Origin: Desulfobacterales bacterium | GTDB lineage: Bacteria; Desulfobacterota; Desulfobacteria; Desulfobacterales; JAEINQ01 | DNA: 64,000 bases | Reading direction: 5' to 3' | Assembly (NCBI GenBank): GCA_016342285.1 | Contig: JAEINQ010000009.1 | Coordinates: 59,037-123,036 of the forward strand | Part shown: one piece after another, positions 25,581 through 34,270 of the stretch | How the letters are laid out: every line of letters begins with the position of its first letter | How positions within the stretch are numbered: position 1 is the stretch's first letter | Notes under the pieces: model-generated | What the model was told of the DNA's origin: nothing | What the model saw: the letters and a program-made list of their open reading frames with translations, nothing else | The model's database searches: none | Made by a program: the position numbers and the translations under genes

Positions 25581-26249
25581 ATGATGAACCGATCCCTTTT
25601 GCGACGAATCCGGCCGTGGCTTTTTTCGGCCGTGGCGTTTGTGTTCCTGGCCGGTTGCCAGGGAGCCTATTACAAGACCATGGAAAAACTGGGTGTCCAC
25701 AAGCGCGAGATCCTCGCCGACCGGGTCCAGGCTGCCCGGGATGTGCAGGCGGAGACCAAGGAGCAGTTCCGGTCGGCCCTGGATCGATTCAAATCCGCGG
25801 TTCGGTTTGAAGGGGGGGACCTGGAGGAAAAATACGAGGAACTCAACGCCGAATTCGAGCGCTGCCGGGACAAGGCTGACGACGTGAGCAAGCGTGTCGA
25901 CGCCGTGGAAGACGTCTCCCAGGCGCTTTTTACGGAATGGAGCGAGGAGATTAAACAGTTTTCCAGTGCCAAGTTGCGCCGGTCCAGCCAGAAACAACTG
26001 GACAAGACCCGCAAGCACTATGCCCAGCTCATCGGCGCCATGAAGCGGGCTGAAAAAAAGATCAAGCCGGTGCTCACCGCATTTTCGGATCAGGTCCTGT
26101 TCTTAAAACACAATCTCAATGCCCAGGCCATCGCCTCACTCAAGGAAGAGGTGGTCTCCGTGGAGGCTGACGTGACCGCCCTGATTCGGGATATGGAGAC
26201 CTCCATTGCCCAGGCGGACAGCTTTATCCGGTCTTTGGCCGGCGAGTAG
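25581..26249 (+). CDS. DUF2959 family lipoprotein
   Basis: A 222-residue predicted lipoprotein. The signal peptide ends in FLAGC (lipid cysteine near residue 25). The mature part is a long, charged coiled coil with the DUF2959 hallmarks GAYYKTMEKLGVHKREILADR near the start and LRRSSQKQLDKTRKHYAQL in the middle. Function of the family is unknown; an envelope location is expected. AGGAGAG eight bases upstream supports the ATG at 25581, after the TIR element; the frame open from 25506 lies in the element and is not coding. Confidence 0.87.
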   Translation: MMNRSLLRRIRPWLFSAVAFVFLAGCQGAYYKTMEKLGVHKREILADRVQAARDVQAETKEQFRSALDRFKSAVRFEGGDLEEKYEELNAEFERCRDKADDVSKRVDAVEDVSQALFTEWSEEIKQFSSAKLRRSSQKQLDKTRKHYAQLIGAMKRAEKKIKPVLTAFSDQVLFLKHNLNAQAIASLKEEVVSVEADVTALIRDMETSIAQADSFIRSLAGE

Positions 26250-26381
26250 GCCGCCTTGTTATGACTTTCTCGGCCGGCTGTTACCTCGTTTCCATCCATA
26301 AATGGCCTTTTTGCCCAATCTTCCCGCTTTGCTCTGCGAGCTTCGACGGGACAGGCAGTGTCAATCGGCGCCATTTCTTGT

Positions 26382-26430
26382 GCGGCATAGCCAATTGACC
26401 TAAAGGACGTGGATTCCAACTGCGAATTAA
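26382..26430 (-). repeat. Short hairpin repeat (GAATCCACG family), copy 4
   Basis: An inverse copy of those at 6566-6620 and 11820-11875: GCCAATTGACCTAAAGGACG then TGGATTCCAACTGCGAATTA. It ends about 15 bases before the DUF1847 start codon, so it lies in that gene's leader. Confidence 0.65.
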
Positions 26431-26445
26431 ACCGGAAGGATCATC

Positions 26446-27123
26446 ATGGAAGAGAACTTGGCCCGGTGCGCCCGTTGTAGCGTTCCGGCAGGCGAGCGCC
26501 TTTGCCAGACCGAAGATGGCCGGGCACCCGATTTCTGTCCCACTCGAAACAGCGGCCCGATCATTGAGGCGTCCCTGGTGGAGATGAAAAAAGACCCGTC
26601 GGTGATGGTTTTTGCCCGGCAGGCGTCCATTCAGGAGGCAGAGGGGTACGCTAACAAGGGTCTCGGGTATGCCAGGCTCAAGCCCATCAAGCCCCGCATC
26701 CAAGAGACCATCGAATTCGCCCAGCGAATGAATTACAGCCGTCTGGGCCTGGTCTTTTGCATTGGACTCCGCCGGGAAGCAAAGGTGGTCGAGCGGCTGC
26801 TGACCGTCGCCGGGTTTGACGTGGTTTCGGCTATGTGCAAGCTCGGCCGGACCGACAAGAAGGTGATCGGGATAGACAACGACCAGCAGATCTGCCCCGG
26901 AGGCTTTGAGGCCATGTGCAACCCCGTTGCCCAGGCCTTTGTCTTAAATGATGCAAAAACCGAATTCAATATCCTGCTCGGTCTCTGTGTGGGGCACGAC
27001 TCCCTTTTTCTCAAATACGCCGAAGCCATGTGCACGGTGCTGGCCGCCAAGGACCGCCTTCTGGGGCACAACCCCCTGGCAGCGATATATACGCTGGACA
27101 GCTACTATCGTTCGCTCAAATAA
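26446..27123 (+). CDS. DUF1847 Cys-rich, predicted metal-binding protein
   Basis: A 225-residue cytoplasmic protein. The N-terminal cysteines C8-x2-C11, C20 and C31 look like a metal site. The rest is an alpha/beta domain with QRMNYSRLGLVFCIGLRREA, AMCKLGRTDKK, NDQQICPGGFEAMCNPV and FNILLGLCVGHDSLFLKYAE. These blocks are those of DUF1847, a family of unknown function common in anaerobes. GGAAGG lies nine bases upstream. It is followed after 37 bases by the DUF2284 gene, also cysteine-rich, so the two are probably co-transcribed and act together. Confidence 0.85.
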   Translation: MEENLARCARCSVPAGERLCQTEDGRAPDFCPTRNSGPIIEASLVEMKKDPSVMVFARQASIQEAEGYANKGLGYARLKPIKPRIQETIEFAQRMNYSRLGLVFCIGLRREAKVVERLLTVAGFDVVSAMCKLGRTDKKVIGIDNDQQICPGGFEAMCNPVAQAFVLNDAKTEFNILLGLCVGHDSLFLKYAEAMCTVLAAKDRLLGHNPLAAIYTLDSYYRSLK

Positions 27124-27160
27124 TGTGACCATCGCTTTTTTAGCCGAAAGGAGAACGGTC

Positions 27161-27712
27161 ATGGCCCTGACCCCGGAACGGCGAAAACCCCTCGAAGCCG
27201 TTTTTGAACGCCACGGCTGTTCCGATTTTTGCTGGATCGATCCCCAACAGATCGTCGTGGCCCAGTGGGTGAGAATGAAGTGCATGTTCGGTTGCAGCGA
27301 GTACGGCCGCAACGGTGCCTGCCCGCCCAACACACCTGCCGTTGCTGAGTGTGAACGCTTTTTCCGCGAATACGGCGATGCGGTGATCTTTCATTTTCCC
27401 AAAACAGTGGAAAAGCCCGAAGACCGCCACGCCTGGGCCCGGGGGGTCAACGCCAGGCTTTTTAAACTGGAGCGCGACGTGTTCGTAGCCGGATACGAGC
27501 GGGCTTTTATCCTATTTATGGATTCCTGCGGTTTCTGCCAGGAATGCGCCGGAAGCCGGGAAAACTGCAAGGAACCGCGCCTGGCCAGACCCAGCCCGGA
27601 AGCCATGGCGGTGGATGTCTATTCGACGGTGCGACGGGTTGACTTTCCCATCGATGTGCGCTCCGATGTCGGCCAGCAGATGGACCGGTATGCTTTTCTT
27701 ATGGTTCATTAG
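27161..27712 (+). CDS. DUF2284 predicted metal-binding protein
   Basis: A 183-residue cysteine-rich protein. C20, C24, C41, C45, C54 and C64 lie in the N-terminal part (MKCMFGCSEYGRNGACPPNT), and a second cluster DSCGFCQECAGSRENCKEP is at about 125-143. This pattern matches DUF2284, a family of predicted iron-sulfur or metal-binding proteins without assigned function. The frame runs back to 26948 within the preceding gene, but the ATG at 27161 has AAAGGAGA upstream. It is paired with DUF1847 and followed 30 bases later by pepT. Confidence 0.85.
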   Translation: MALTPERRKPLEAVFERHGCSDFCWIDPQQIVVAQWVRMKCMFGCSEYGRNGACPPNTPAVAECERFFREYGDAVIFHFPKTVEKPEDRHAWARGVNARLFKLERDVFVAGYERAFILFMDSCGFCQECAGSRENCKEPRLARPSPEAMAVDVYSTVRRVDFPIDVRSDVGQQMDRYAFLMVH

Positions 27713-27742
27713 GGCGTTTCCATTCAGACGGAGAGAAGAACC

Positions 27743-28996
27743 ATGAACCATGACCCCCTGGCCGAATTTTTGAGAAACGATGCCATCGCACGGTTTCTGC
27801 GCTATGTTCAGGTGGACACCCGGTCGGATGACGCCTCAGAGGCCTGCCCCTCTACCCCGGGCCAGCGGGATCTGGGGCGCCTGCTGGCCGGCGAGCTGGT
27901 CGAGATGGGGCTGGACCCGGTCGAGCTCGATGCCGACGGCTATGTTTACGTAACGGTGCCGGCCTCAGCCGGTGCCGTGGGCCCGGCCATCACGTTTTGC
28001 GCCCATATGGACACCTCTCCGTCTGAGAGCGGGGCCGGTGTCCGGCCGGTCCTGCACGAAAACTACCCGGGCGGGCCGATCCGCTTCGTCGACAATCCGG
28101 ACCTGGTCCTGACGCCGGAGATGTCGCCGGAACTGCTGCGGTTTTTGGGTGACACCATCATCACCGCCTCGGGAGAAACCCTGCTCGGGGCCGACGACAA
28201 GGCCGGGCTTGCCGCCATCATGACGGCCCTGGCGGCCCTTTGCCGGTTTGCCGACCTGCCTCGCCCCGAGCTTCGGGTGGTCTTCACCCCGGACGAGGAG
28301 ATTGGCCGGGGGGCCGACCACATTGACATAAAGCGTCTGGGAACTTACGGCTACACCGTGGACGGGGGCGTCATCGGCGAGCTGGAAGCCGAATGCTTTG
28401 ACGCCCACAAGGTGGTGCTGAACTTTATCGGCCGGAACATTCATCCCGGAACCGCCAAAGGAAAGATGATCAACGCCGCGGCCATCGCCGCCCGTTTTGT
28501 GGCTGACCTGCCGGAGCGCGAGACCCCGGAGCAGACGGAAGGACGCGAAGGCTTCTGGCACCTGACCGAACTGGACGGGAACGAGGGACGGGCCCGGGCC
28601 GTGATGATTCTTCGGGATTTCGATGCGGCGAAAAATGTGGTTCGAATTGAAGCCCTTCGGCGACAGGTCCGCGACTTCCAGAACAGCTATCCGGGTCTTC
28701 GCATCGACATGACGGCCACCGATCAGTACCGCAACATGGCCGAGGTGCTGGACCGTCACCCGAAGGTGACGGCCATGGCTGAAAAAGCCATGATCGCCGC
28801 CGGCATCGACGTAATCCGGAAGCCGATCCGGGGCGGCACCGACGGCGCCCGGCTCTCCTTCATGGGCATGCCGTGCCCCAACCTCTTTGCCGGGGGGCTG
28901 ATGTTCCATTCGAAGACCGAGTGGATTCCGGCCACGGCTTTGGAAAAAAGCGCGGAAACCATCCTTCACCTGTGCCGGCTGTGGGCCGAATCCTAA
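27743..28996 (+). CDS. pepT: Peptidase T (tripeptide aminopeptidase)
   Basis: A 417-residue cytoplasmic M20 di-zinc peptidase releasing the N-terminal residue of tripeptides. Metal and catalytic blocks are visible: CAHMDTSP, LLGADDKAG, FTPDEEIGRGAD and VDGGVIGELEAE, and near the end IRGGTDGARLSFMGMPCPNL. Length matches E. coli PepT (about 408). GGAGAGAAG is upstream of the start. It lies 30 bases after the DUF2284 gene, so it may be co-transcribed with the DUF1847-DUF2284 pair; a functional link is not evident. Confidence 0.93.
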   Translation: MNHDPLAEFLRNDAIARFLRYVQVDTRSDDASEACPSTPGQRDLGRLLAGELVEMGLDPVELDADGYVYVTVPASAGAVGPAITFCAHMDTSPSESGAGVRPVLHENYPGGPIRFVDNPDLVLTPEMSPELLRFLGDTIITASGETLLGADDKAGLAAIMTALAALCRFADLPRPELRVVFTPDEEIGRGADHIDIKRLGTYGYTVDGGVIGELEAECFDAHKVVLNFIGRNIHPGTAKGKMINAAAIAARFVADLPERETPEQTEGREGFWHLTELDGNEGRARAVMILRDFDAAKNVVRIEALRRQVRDFQNSYPGLRIDMTATDQYRNMAEVLDRHPKVTAMAEKAMIAAGIDVIRKPIRGGTDGARLSFMGMPCPNLFAGGLMFHSKTEWIPATALEKSAETILHLCRLWAES

Positions 28997-29050
28997 CCTT
29001 TGTGCACGTTTTCAAATATATGGTGACATATTAAAAAAGGCATTGTTCGC

Positions 29051-29080
29051 CGCAGACGGACGCGGACCCGCGCAGACGAG
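29051..29080 (+). repeat. Remnant head of the structured repeat
   Basis: CGCAGACGGACGCGGACCCG followed by CGCAGACGAG resembles the tandem CGCAGAC head of the structured repeat, without its body. It lies directly upstream of the methyltransferase start. Confidence 0.45.
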
Positions 29081-29089
29081 AATTTAGAT

Positions 29090-29698
29090 TTGGACTACTA
29101 CCAAAGACACAGCCAAGCCTATTTCGACGAGACGGTGGGGGTCGATCCGGCGCCCTTTCTCAACCCGTTCGCGGAACGGTTATTTGCCGGCGCGCGGGTG
29201 CTGGATGTGGGGTGCGGATCGGGACGGGATCTGTTGTGGCTAAAATCCCGGGGGGTTATCGCCACCGGTGTCGAGCGTTCCCAAGGCCTGGCGGCTCTGG
29301 CCCGGACCCACAGCGGCTGTCCGGTCATGGTGGGTGATTTCGAAACCGTTGATTTTTCAGCGCTTCAGGTGGATGCGGTGATGTGCTGCGGATCTTTGGT
29401 TCACGTCTCCCATGAACGCCTGGAATGGGCGCTGAAAAACATCGTGATGGCTTTCCGGGATGACGCTCCTCCCACCGGCCCGGAGGAGGCCCGGGACCGG
29501 CAAATCCTTTACGTTTCCCTAAAAGAGGGCCAGGGGGCGTCCACCGACGACCGGGGACGGATCTTCTACTACTGGCAGGATGAAGCGCTCAGAGCCATCT
29601 TTGCCGGTCTCGGTTTCGAGGTGGCGGATTTCCTGCGCTCGCCTTCCGCCGACGGCGAGGGCAAGTCCTGGCTGGGGTACGTGCTGGTCAGGCCGTAA
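29090..29698 (+). CDS. SAM-dependent methyltransferase (class I)
   Basis: A 202-residue class I methyltransferase. The SAM-binding motif VLDVGCGSGRDLLWL (about 37-51), the acidic end of beta-2 (GVERS), and DAVMCCGSLVHVSHE (motif IV region) are present. The substrate is unknown. The only in-frame start giving an intact fold is a TTG at 29090 with a weak GACGAG upstream, so translation may be low. Its stop codon TAA is formed by the first bases of TIR element copy C. Confidence 0.82.
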   Translation: MDYYQRHSQAYFDETVGVDPAPFLNPFAERLFAGARVLDVGCGSGRDLLWLKSRGVIATGVERSQGLAALARTHSGCPVMVGDFETVDFSALQVDAVMCCGSLVHVSHERLEWALKNIVMAFRDDAPPTGPEEARDRQILYVSLKEGQGASTDDRGRIFYYWQDEALRAIFAGLGFEVADFLRSPSADGEGKSWLGYVLVRP

Positions 29699-29812
29699 GC
29701 ATTCACAGCGTATCACGCCGAGGCGTGACTTTGTTCCCGGGCAATTGAAGTACGGAAGAGAGTACGTCTGCATGCCCGGCGCCTCGCATCTGCGTCACCC
29801 TGTAAACACTTA
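29696..29812 (-). repeat. TIR element, copy C
   Basis: A 117-bp copy in the same orientation as copy B, with ends TAAGCATTCACAG and CTGTAAACACTTA and the inner hairpin TCACGCCgaGGCGTGA. Its first three bases are the stop codon of the methyltransferase gene. Confidence 0.85.
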
Positions 29813-29894
29813 CCGTACGAAGATTCGAAACTCCGCATCGTTTCAATCCCGTGAACAGTTATGTCAGGCCGGGGACCATGTGAGTTGTTCCGGT

Positions 29895-30230
29895 TCACGC
29901 AAAGTTCAAAATCATGCTGTCGTTGGGGACAAAGTGCCGGTAGGGCAGGCCGGTTTCCCGAGCCACGTGCTCGGCCACGGCGATTCCCGAGTCGAACTGG
30001 GCATAACGGACAAAGGTCCGGCCGTCGACGCGGACCTTCATGCCCGGCGCCGGCCGCTTGAGAGGCACCACCACGCCGGTGTTGCGGTAATCTCCCGCCA
30101 GGCCCGATAGACCCATCTGTTCCGCCCGTTTTCCGATGTCCACCTCCAGATAGAATTTCGAGCCCGGTTCGATCTCGTCCATGAACTGGTCTTCGATATC
30201 GCCGATCACCCGGTTCAGTGCATGTTTCAT
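29895..30230 (-). CDS. Conserved hypothetical protein
   Basis: A 111-residue soluble protein of unknown function, mixed alpha/beta, with VIGDIEDQFMDEIEPGSKFY near the start and GRTFVRYAQFDSGIAVAEHV in the second half. No cysteine, signal peptide or known motif is seen. GGAGGACGCC directly before the ATG at 30230 decides the start; the frame continues to 30296 without a ribosome site. It lies downstream of and in the same direction as the radical SAM gene, with a 236-base gap, so co-transcription is uncertain. Confidence 0.65.
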   Translation of the reverse strand: MKHALNRVIGDIEDQFMDEIEPGSKFYLEVDIGKRAEQMGLSGLAGDYRNTGVVVPLKRPAPGMKVRVDGRTFVRYAQFDSGIAVAEHVARETGLPYRHFVPNDSMILNFA

Positions 30231-30466
30231 GGCGTCCTCCCTTGTTTTAATGCGTTCGTTTGCGGCATTGGCCAAGAAGAAACTAAGGCGGGACAAGCCA
30301 AAGGCAATGGGAATCGATGGGGGTGGTTTCGGTAGGAAAAACCTATAAACTTGTGACGGTTTCGTGAAAAATTGATTTGTCGATGGGATTGTTCGGTTCC
30401 GGCATCCGGCCAGGACGAATCGCCAGCCGAGGCCGGCGGCCTCGACTGGCGTGAACGCTGCCGGGT

Positions 30467-32209
30467 TCAGGATGCGGCGGCTCCTGCCGTCCCGGTGGGG
30501 ATGGCCAGGGCGGGAACGGTTGTGGGGCGCCGACCGGCATGCTTGCGGTTGACAGAGGCCATGGCCGCGGCGTTCTTTTCATAGAACACCTCGGGTTCGT
30601 AATGCCAGCCACGGGCCAGGCGCCGCTCTTCACGGACCAGGGCCGCATAGGCATAGACGCCAAAGACCCGGGCGGCAATGCGCGTCTTCCAGCCGAATTC
30701 GCGGCTGATGTCGGCCAGCAGGCGGTCGAGGGTCCGGCGCATGGGCCGATCTTTACGGTAATAACGGCGCATGGCCCAGATCGCACCGGCGTAGGTGTTG
30801 CGAAGCGGGGCCACCTCCCATGCGTAGCGGTCCCGAATGCGGCGTTCCGGGTGGTTTTTATACTGTTGCCAGCCGGTCAGAAGGGTTCGAATGAGCCGCG
30901 CCAGGCTCGGGCCGTTGACCGCAAAGTCCCGCTCAAACGCGTCCACGAGAAACCGACCCTCCTGGCCGTTCTTGATATGGGCGTGGCGGTAGTTGAACCG
31001 GTACTGGCCGTGGGCGTCGGCCGGCGGGAATTCGGCCTCACTCAGCAAGGTCCCGGCTTTGCGGTGCTTTTCATACAGGGGCGTCCCGGGATTGGGGGTG
31101 TAAAGCATGAACTGGTGGAAATCGGTTCCGTGGGCGACCGCATGGTCGATGACCTGGTCCATGTTTTCAGGGCTGTGGTCCTCCAGGCCGATGATGGAAG
31201 AGCCCAGGACCCGGATTCCGTGGGATTGCAGGGTTTTGACCAGGTCCAGGGTGTCGACGTCCTCGAGTTTCCGGTATTGGCTCGCCTTTCCTTCAATACC
31301 CATCCAGACCCATCCGATGCCCAGTCCCACGATCTGGGCCATATCGTAAGAGCGCAGCACCCGTGCTGAACTGAAGACATTGAGCATCCATGACTTTCCA
31401 TGGGCCTGCATCAACTCCAGGAGCCTTAGTGCCCGCTTTCGGTGCAGCAGGAAGTTTTCGTCCAGAATGAAGAACGACCGGACCTTGAGGGTCTTTTCCA
31501 GATCCGACATGACATCGAAGAGCTCATCGCCGGTATCGTAGAAATTGACAAACTGGCCTTTCCCGCCGAACAGGGCCGAGGTGGAACAGAAATTACATCC
31601 CACCGGGCACCCCACGGAAGGGATGAGAATGGCTGCCGTATCGCCCGGTTTGTCGCTCAGATCGATGCCCATGATCCGTGCGCCAAAAGCCGATTCGGCC
31701 CGGGGATGGCGGACCGGGGCGTCCAGCGGTTGTCCCAGGTAGGTTCGGAACCACCGTACCCCATCGCCACGGACAATATGGTCGGCATCGATTGTCGTTT
31801 CGATTCCGCCTTTGTTGGCGATGTGACCGCCCACCACGATGACCGCGCGGGGCTGGTATTGACGGATCAGCCGGCACATCTCAGCCACTTTGCCCACATT
31901 GGGGATGATGGCCCCGATGCCCACGACGTCGTAAGTGTTCGTTTTCAGCTCTTCGACGAACCGGTTCAGGGATGGAAAGTCGAGCAGGGTACACGGGGCA
32001 TCGATATTGGCCTGAAGCAGCATCAATCCAAAGGAGCGGTGGAACATGCGCAGGGAAAATCCACGCTGAACCCGGGTGACCTGGTTCTGGTAGAGTTCCA
32101 TGGGGTTGATGCTGCGACTGCCGAAGTCATCGTCCTGGGCAAAGGGCCCGAAGGCGCTTGATAGCAGAATTCGGGTCCGGAGACCTTTGGGATGGGGGAG
32201 GGGGTTCAT
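30467..32209 (-). CDS. B12-binding-domain radical SAM protein
   Basis: A 580-residue enzyme. The N-terminal domain (about 15-165) is a cobalamin-binding-type Rossmann fold (VVGIGAIIPNVGKVAEMCRL, AVIVVGGHIANKGG). It is followed by a radical SAM core with the 4Fe-4S motif C-x3-C-x2-C in VGCPVGCNFCSTS and then SFFILDENFLLHRKRAL. The B12 domain lacks the DxHxxG histidine, as is common in this class. Such enzymes catalyse methyl transfer or rearrangements; the product is unknown. AGGAGA before the ATG at 32209 decides the start. Confidence 0.87.
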   Translation of the reverse strand: MNPLPHPKGLRTRILLSSAFGPFAQDDDFGSRSINPMELYQNQVTRVQRGFSLRMFHRSFGLMLLQANIDAPCTLLDFPSLNRFVEELKTNTYDVVGIGAIIPNVGKVAEMCRLIRQYQPRAVIVVGGHIANKGGIETTIDADHIVRGDGVRWFRTYLGQPLDAPVRHPRAESAFGARIMGIDLSDKPGDTAAILIPSVGCPVGCNFCSTSALFGGKGQFVNFYDTGDELFDVMSDLEKTLKVRSFFILDENFLLHRKRALRLLELMQAHGKSWMLNVFSSARVLRSYDMAQIVGLGIGWVWMGIEGKASQYRKLEDVDTLDLVKTLQSHGIRVLGSSIIGLEDHSPENMDQVIDHAVAHGTDFHQFMLYTPNPGTPLYEKHRKAGTLLSEAEFPPADAHGQYRFNYRHAHIKNGQEGRFLVDAFERDFAVNGPSLARLIRTLLTGWQQYKNHPERRIRDRYAWEVAPLRNTYAGAIWAMRRYYRKDRPMRRTLDRLLADISREFGWKTRIAARVFGVYAYAALVREERRLARGWHYEPEVFYEKNAAAMASVNRKHAGRRPTTVPALAIPTGTAGAAAS

Positions 32210-32479
32210 GGGTATCTCCTTTTGTGTCAAAAAGGTGGTTCGGTGTTTTCACCTCGCTGTGAAAACTGCCTTCATGGTAATGAATACCGAGTGCAAAGAC
32301 CATGGAAGATTTTGGTTTTACAAAACAAATACATTGGGTTGTCAGGCGGGTGGCAATAGATGCGGCTGGGCATGCATGCCTCTTTACATGGTTAGTGTCC
32401 GTCCACGAATCGGTTTTTTTGTGGATGAGCACCCATCGGCGTTTCCAATTCGGCTGGGATTGACAAAAGTTTGAATACA

Positions 32480-32498
32480 ATGTATTTAGTCAATACAT
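32480..32498. promoter_or_regulatory. Perfect palindrome, candidate operator between divergent genes
   Basis: ATGTATT-tagtc-AATACAT is a perfect 7+7 palindrome in the middle of the divergent gap 32210-32792. A + strand TTGACA (32460-32465) lies just beside it. It could bind a dimeric regulator of the radical SAM gene, the 32793 gene, or both. Nothing else is recognised in this 583-base gap. Confidence 0.5.
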
Positions 32499-32792
32499 AC
32501 GGATCACAATCCGGCGATCATGCCTGCCGGCGTGGTCCATGGTTGGATCACCCCGAAATCGGAACAACGACACGCGGAGCCGACCGGTTCCAGGTTGCTG
32601 AACGCTTGGCAACGGATTATTTCGCCACCGGTATTTTTCTCTTCTTCCTTCCTGTCGACCGAACCGTGGATGCGGCCTGAAGGTCGCATTCTTACGGGAG
32701 AGAGACCTTCCCTTCGGATTTCAGTGGCAATGGGGTGATAATGGTGCAGGCCGCTATACCGCGGCGTGCAATTGGATGAAAGGAGAACGCAA

Positions 32793-33149
32793 ATGCGTCA
32801 AAAGTATCTGATTTTCCAAGACGGCAAGGACGATAATCTCAAAATTCGGGAAACGGCCGTCATCGACAAAGATCTTCACCGGGTGGCAACACCGATGCTG
32901 CGCGAGGACCACTACACGGTTCTTTGCGAAGAGACCTATGACAATATCGACATCACCGAAGCCATTGACCGGGGGACGTCCGCCCTGGTGAACGCCATCC
33001 GAACCCCGAACCTTTTCCCCGTGGCGCCTTACTCCGTTAAAATCGCCGAAGCGGTGATAGCGCTGTATGCTTCAAAAACCGATCGCTCGGTGGAACTGAT
33101 GTTTGACGACGTCGATCTGGTCGCCGTGCCGGCCGAAGCGCACCCCTGA
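32793..33149 (+). CDS. Conserved hypothetical protein
   Basis: A 118-residue soluble acidic protein with no signal peptide or recognised motif. The middle part reads YTVLCEETYDNIDITEAIDR and the end VELMFDDVDLVA. AGGAGAACGC immediately before the ATG at 32793 sets the start; the upstream extension to 32766 has no ribosome site. A strong terminator follows at 33201. It is divergent from the radical SAM gene across a gap holding a palindrome, which may regulate both. Confidence 0.65.
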   Translation: MRQKYLIFQDGKDDNLKIRETAVIDKDLHRVATPMLREDHYTVLCEETYDNIDITEAIDRGTSALVNAIRTPNLFPVAPYSVKIAEAVIALYASKTDRSVELMFDDVDLVAVPAEAHP

Positions 33150-33200
33150 CACCGTTCGCCGTCCCGGCCGGTTCAAACCGGGCCGTGGGTACCATTCATA

Positions 33201-33244
33201 AAAAAGGGTTTGACGAGACAGGCTTTCGTCAAACCCTTTTTTTA
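33201..33244 (+). terminator. Intrinsic terminator
   Basis: AAAAAGGGTTTGACGA pairs with TCGTCAAACCCTTTTT around a short loop, and a T tract follows. It lies 51 bases after the 32793-33149 gene and ends that transcript. Confidence 0.9.
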
Positions 33245-33312
33245 TCAGAAAATTCTGGCACCACAGCACGGAAACCAGTCCTCTTCGGTTACATGTTCAA
33301 CATGGCCCGGCC

Positions 33313-33564
33313 TAAGTGCTGAAAGCACAATTACTGCGACATATCATGTATTAACCGCAGACTCTCGCCGACACCCGCAGACTTTTTTGAACCGGCCGAT
33401 CTGGCCGGCCCAAAGAGGTTGCCCTGCGGAGCACGCTGGAAAAGGAGACGCCTTCTTGCCTAATATCTGTCGTACCCTTCGCGAAGCGATGCAAATTTTG
33501 TTGGCGATCAGGTCGATCGCCAACAAGGCTTCTTGTCTGCGACGGTCTGCGAGCGTCTGCGGTT
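33313..33564 (-). repeat. Structured dispersed repeat, copy 4 (inverted)
   Basis: Read on the minus strand it has the CGCAGAC head, hairpin I TTGTTGGCGATC-gacct-GATCGCCAACAA, hairpin II TTGGGCCGGCC-agatc-GGCCGGTTCAA (two G-U pairs on this strand), and the tail TGTCGCAGTAATTGTGCTTTC. All mismatches are tolerated as G-U only in this orientation. Confidence 0.85.
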
Positions 33565-33583
33565 CATAATAAACCAGGATTTA

Positions 33584-33637
33584 TTTGTTCGGCCGATCAC
33601 CTACGAAAAACCGCTGTAGGCGCTCCGGTCGAACAAA
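33584..33637 (+). repeat. Nested-hairpin repeat, copy 1
   Basis: The outer stem TTTGTTCGGCCG / CGGTCGAACAAA (one G-U) encloses an inner stem CCTACG / TGTAGG (one G-U). Copy 2 at 63925-63978 has the same stems fully Watson-Crick. The following 200 bases (to about 33850) share GTCTGGGTTTGCGCAACAAA and AACGATGGTT with 39270-39310. Confidence 0.75.
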
Positions 33638-34270
33638 TGGCGCCATGCGACTTCGCTTTTCAAGCTACGCCGCACAGGTGCCCTTCGGGCAGGTGCTCCG
33701 TCGCAGCAGATCTGGTACCGTGTCGAAAACCCCGAATCCCGTATCCCTCCCGTCAGGGATCGCAGCTTTTACGGAATCGCCTTGTGGGGCATAGCTCGCA
33801 GAGCGACGCCTCAAGCGGGCGATGAAATAGAGACAAGTCGTCTGGGTTTGCGCAACAAAAAACGATGGTTTATCAATAAGCTGTTGTTATCCTGTCCAAA
33901 ACCATAATCCCAGGGACTCAGTGTTTTCCACAAAACGGAATTGATCATTTTTTTGATTATTCTTGACATATTCTAAAGTATTGCCTAACAACACTCCATC
34001 GGCCCCATCAATTTAAATCGTCTTTAGCTATTTCAGTCTTAAATCTGCCCGACTATCGCGGCGGAAAAGATACAGGCTCAATCGTGAGTTGCAGAACCGA
34101 TCTGAACGCGCACCATCACAAGAAATTGCAACCTAAATACTGATATCAGGGCCAATCGAATGAAAGATGCAAGTGGGCCGCAATATTGCGGAATCCGCAA
34201 CGTTTTGGAAAGGCAATAAAAACAAGTCGGCTATAGAATTATAATGTTAGCTTACAAAGGCAGAATATAG
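33638..34270. other. Gene-free, increasingly AT-rich left flank of island
   Basis: Up to about 33860 this is dispersed-repeat sequence. From about 33890 base composition turns AT-rich and no open frame is convincing. It marks the left edge of the foreign-looking segment that carries the 34271 gene and two toxin-antitoxin modules. Confidence 0.55.
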
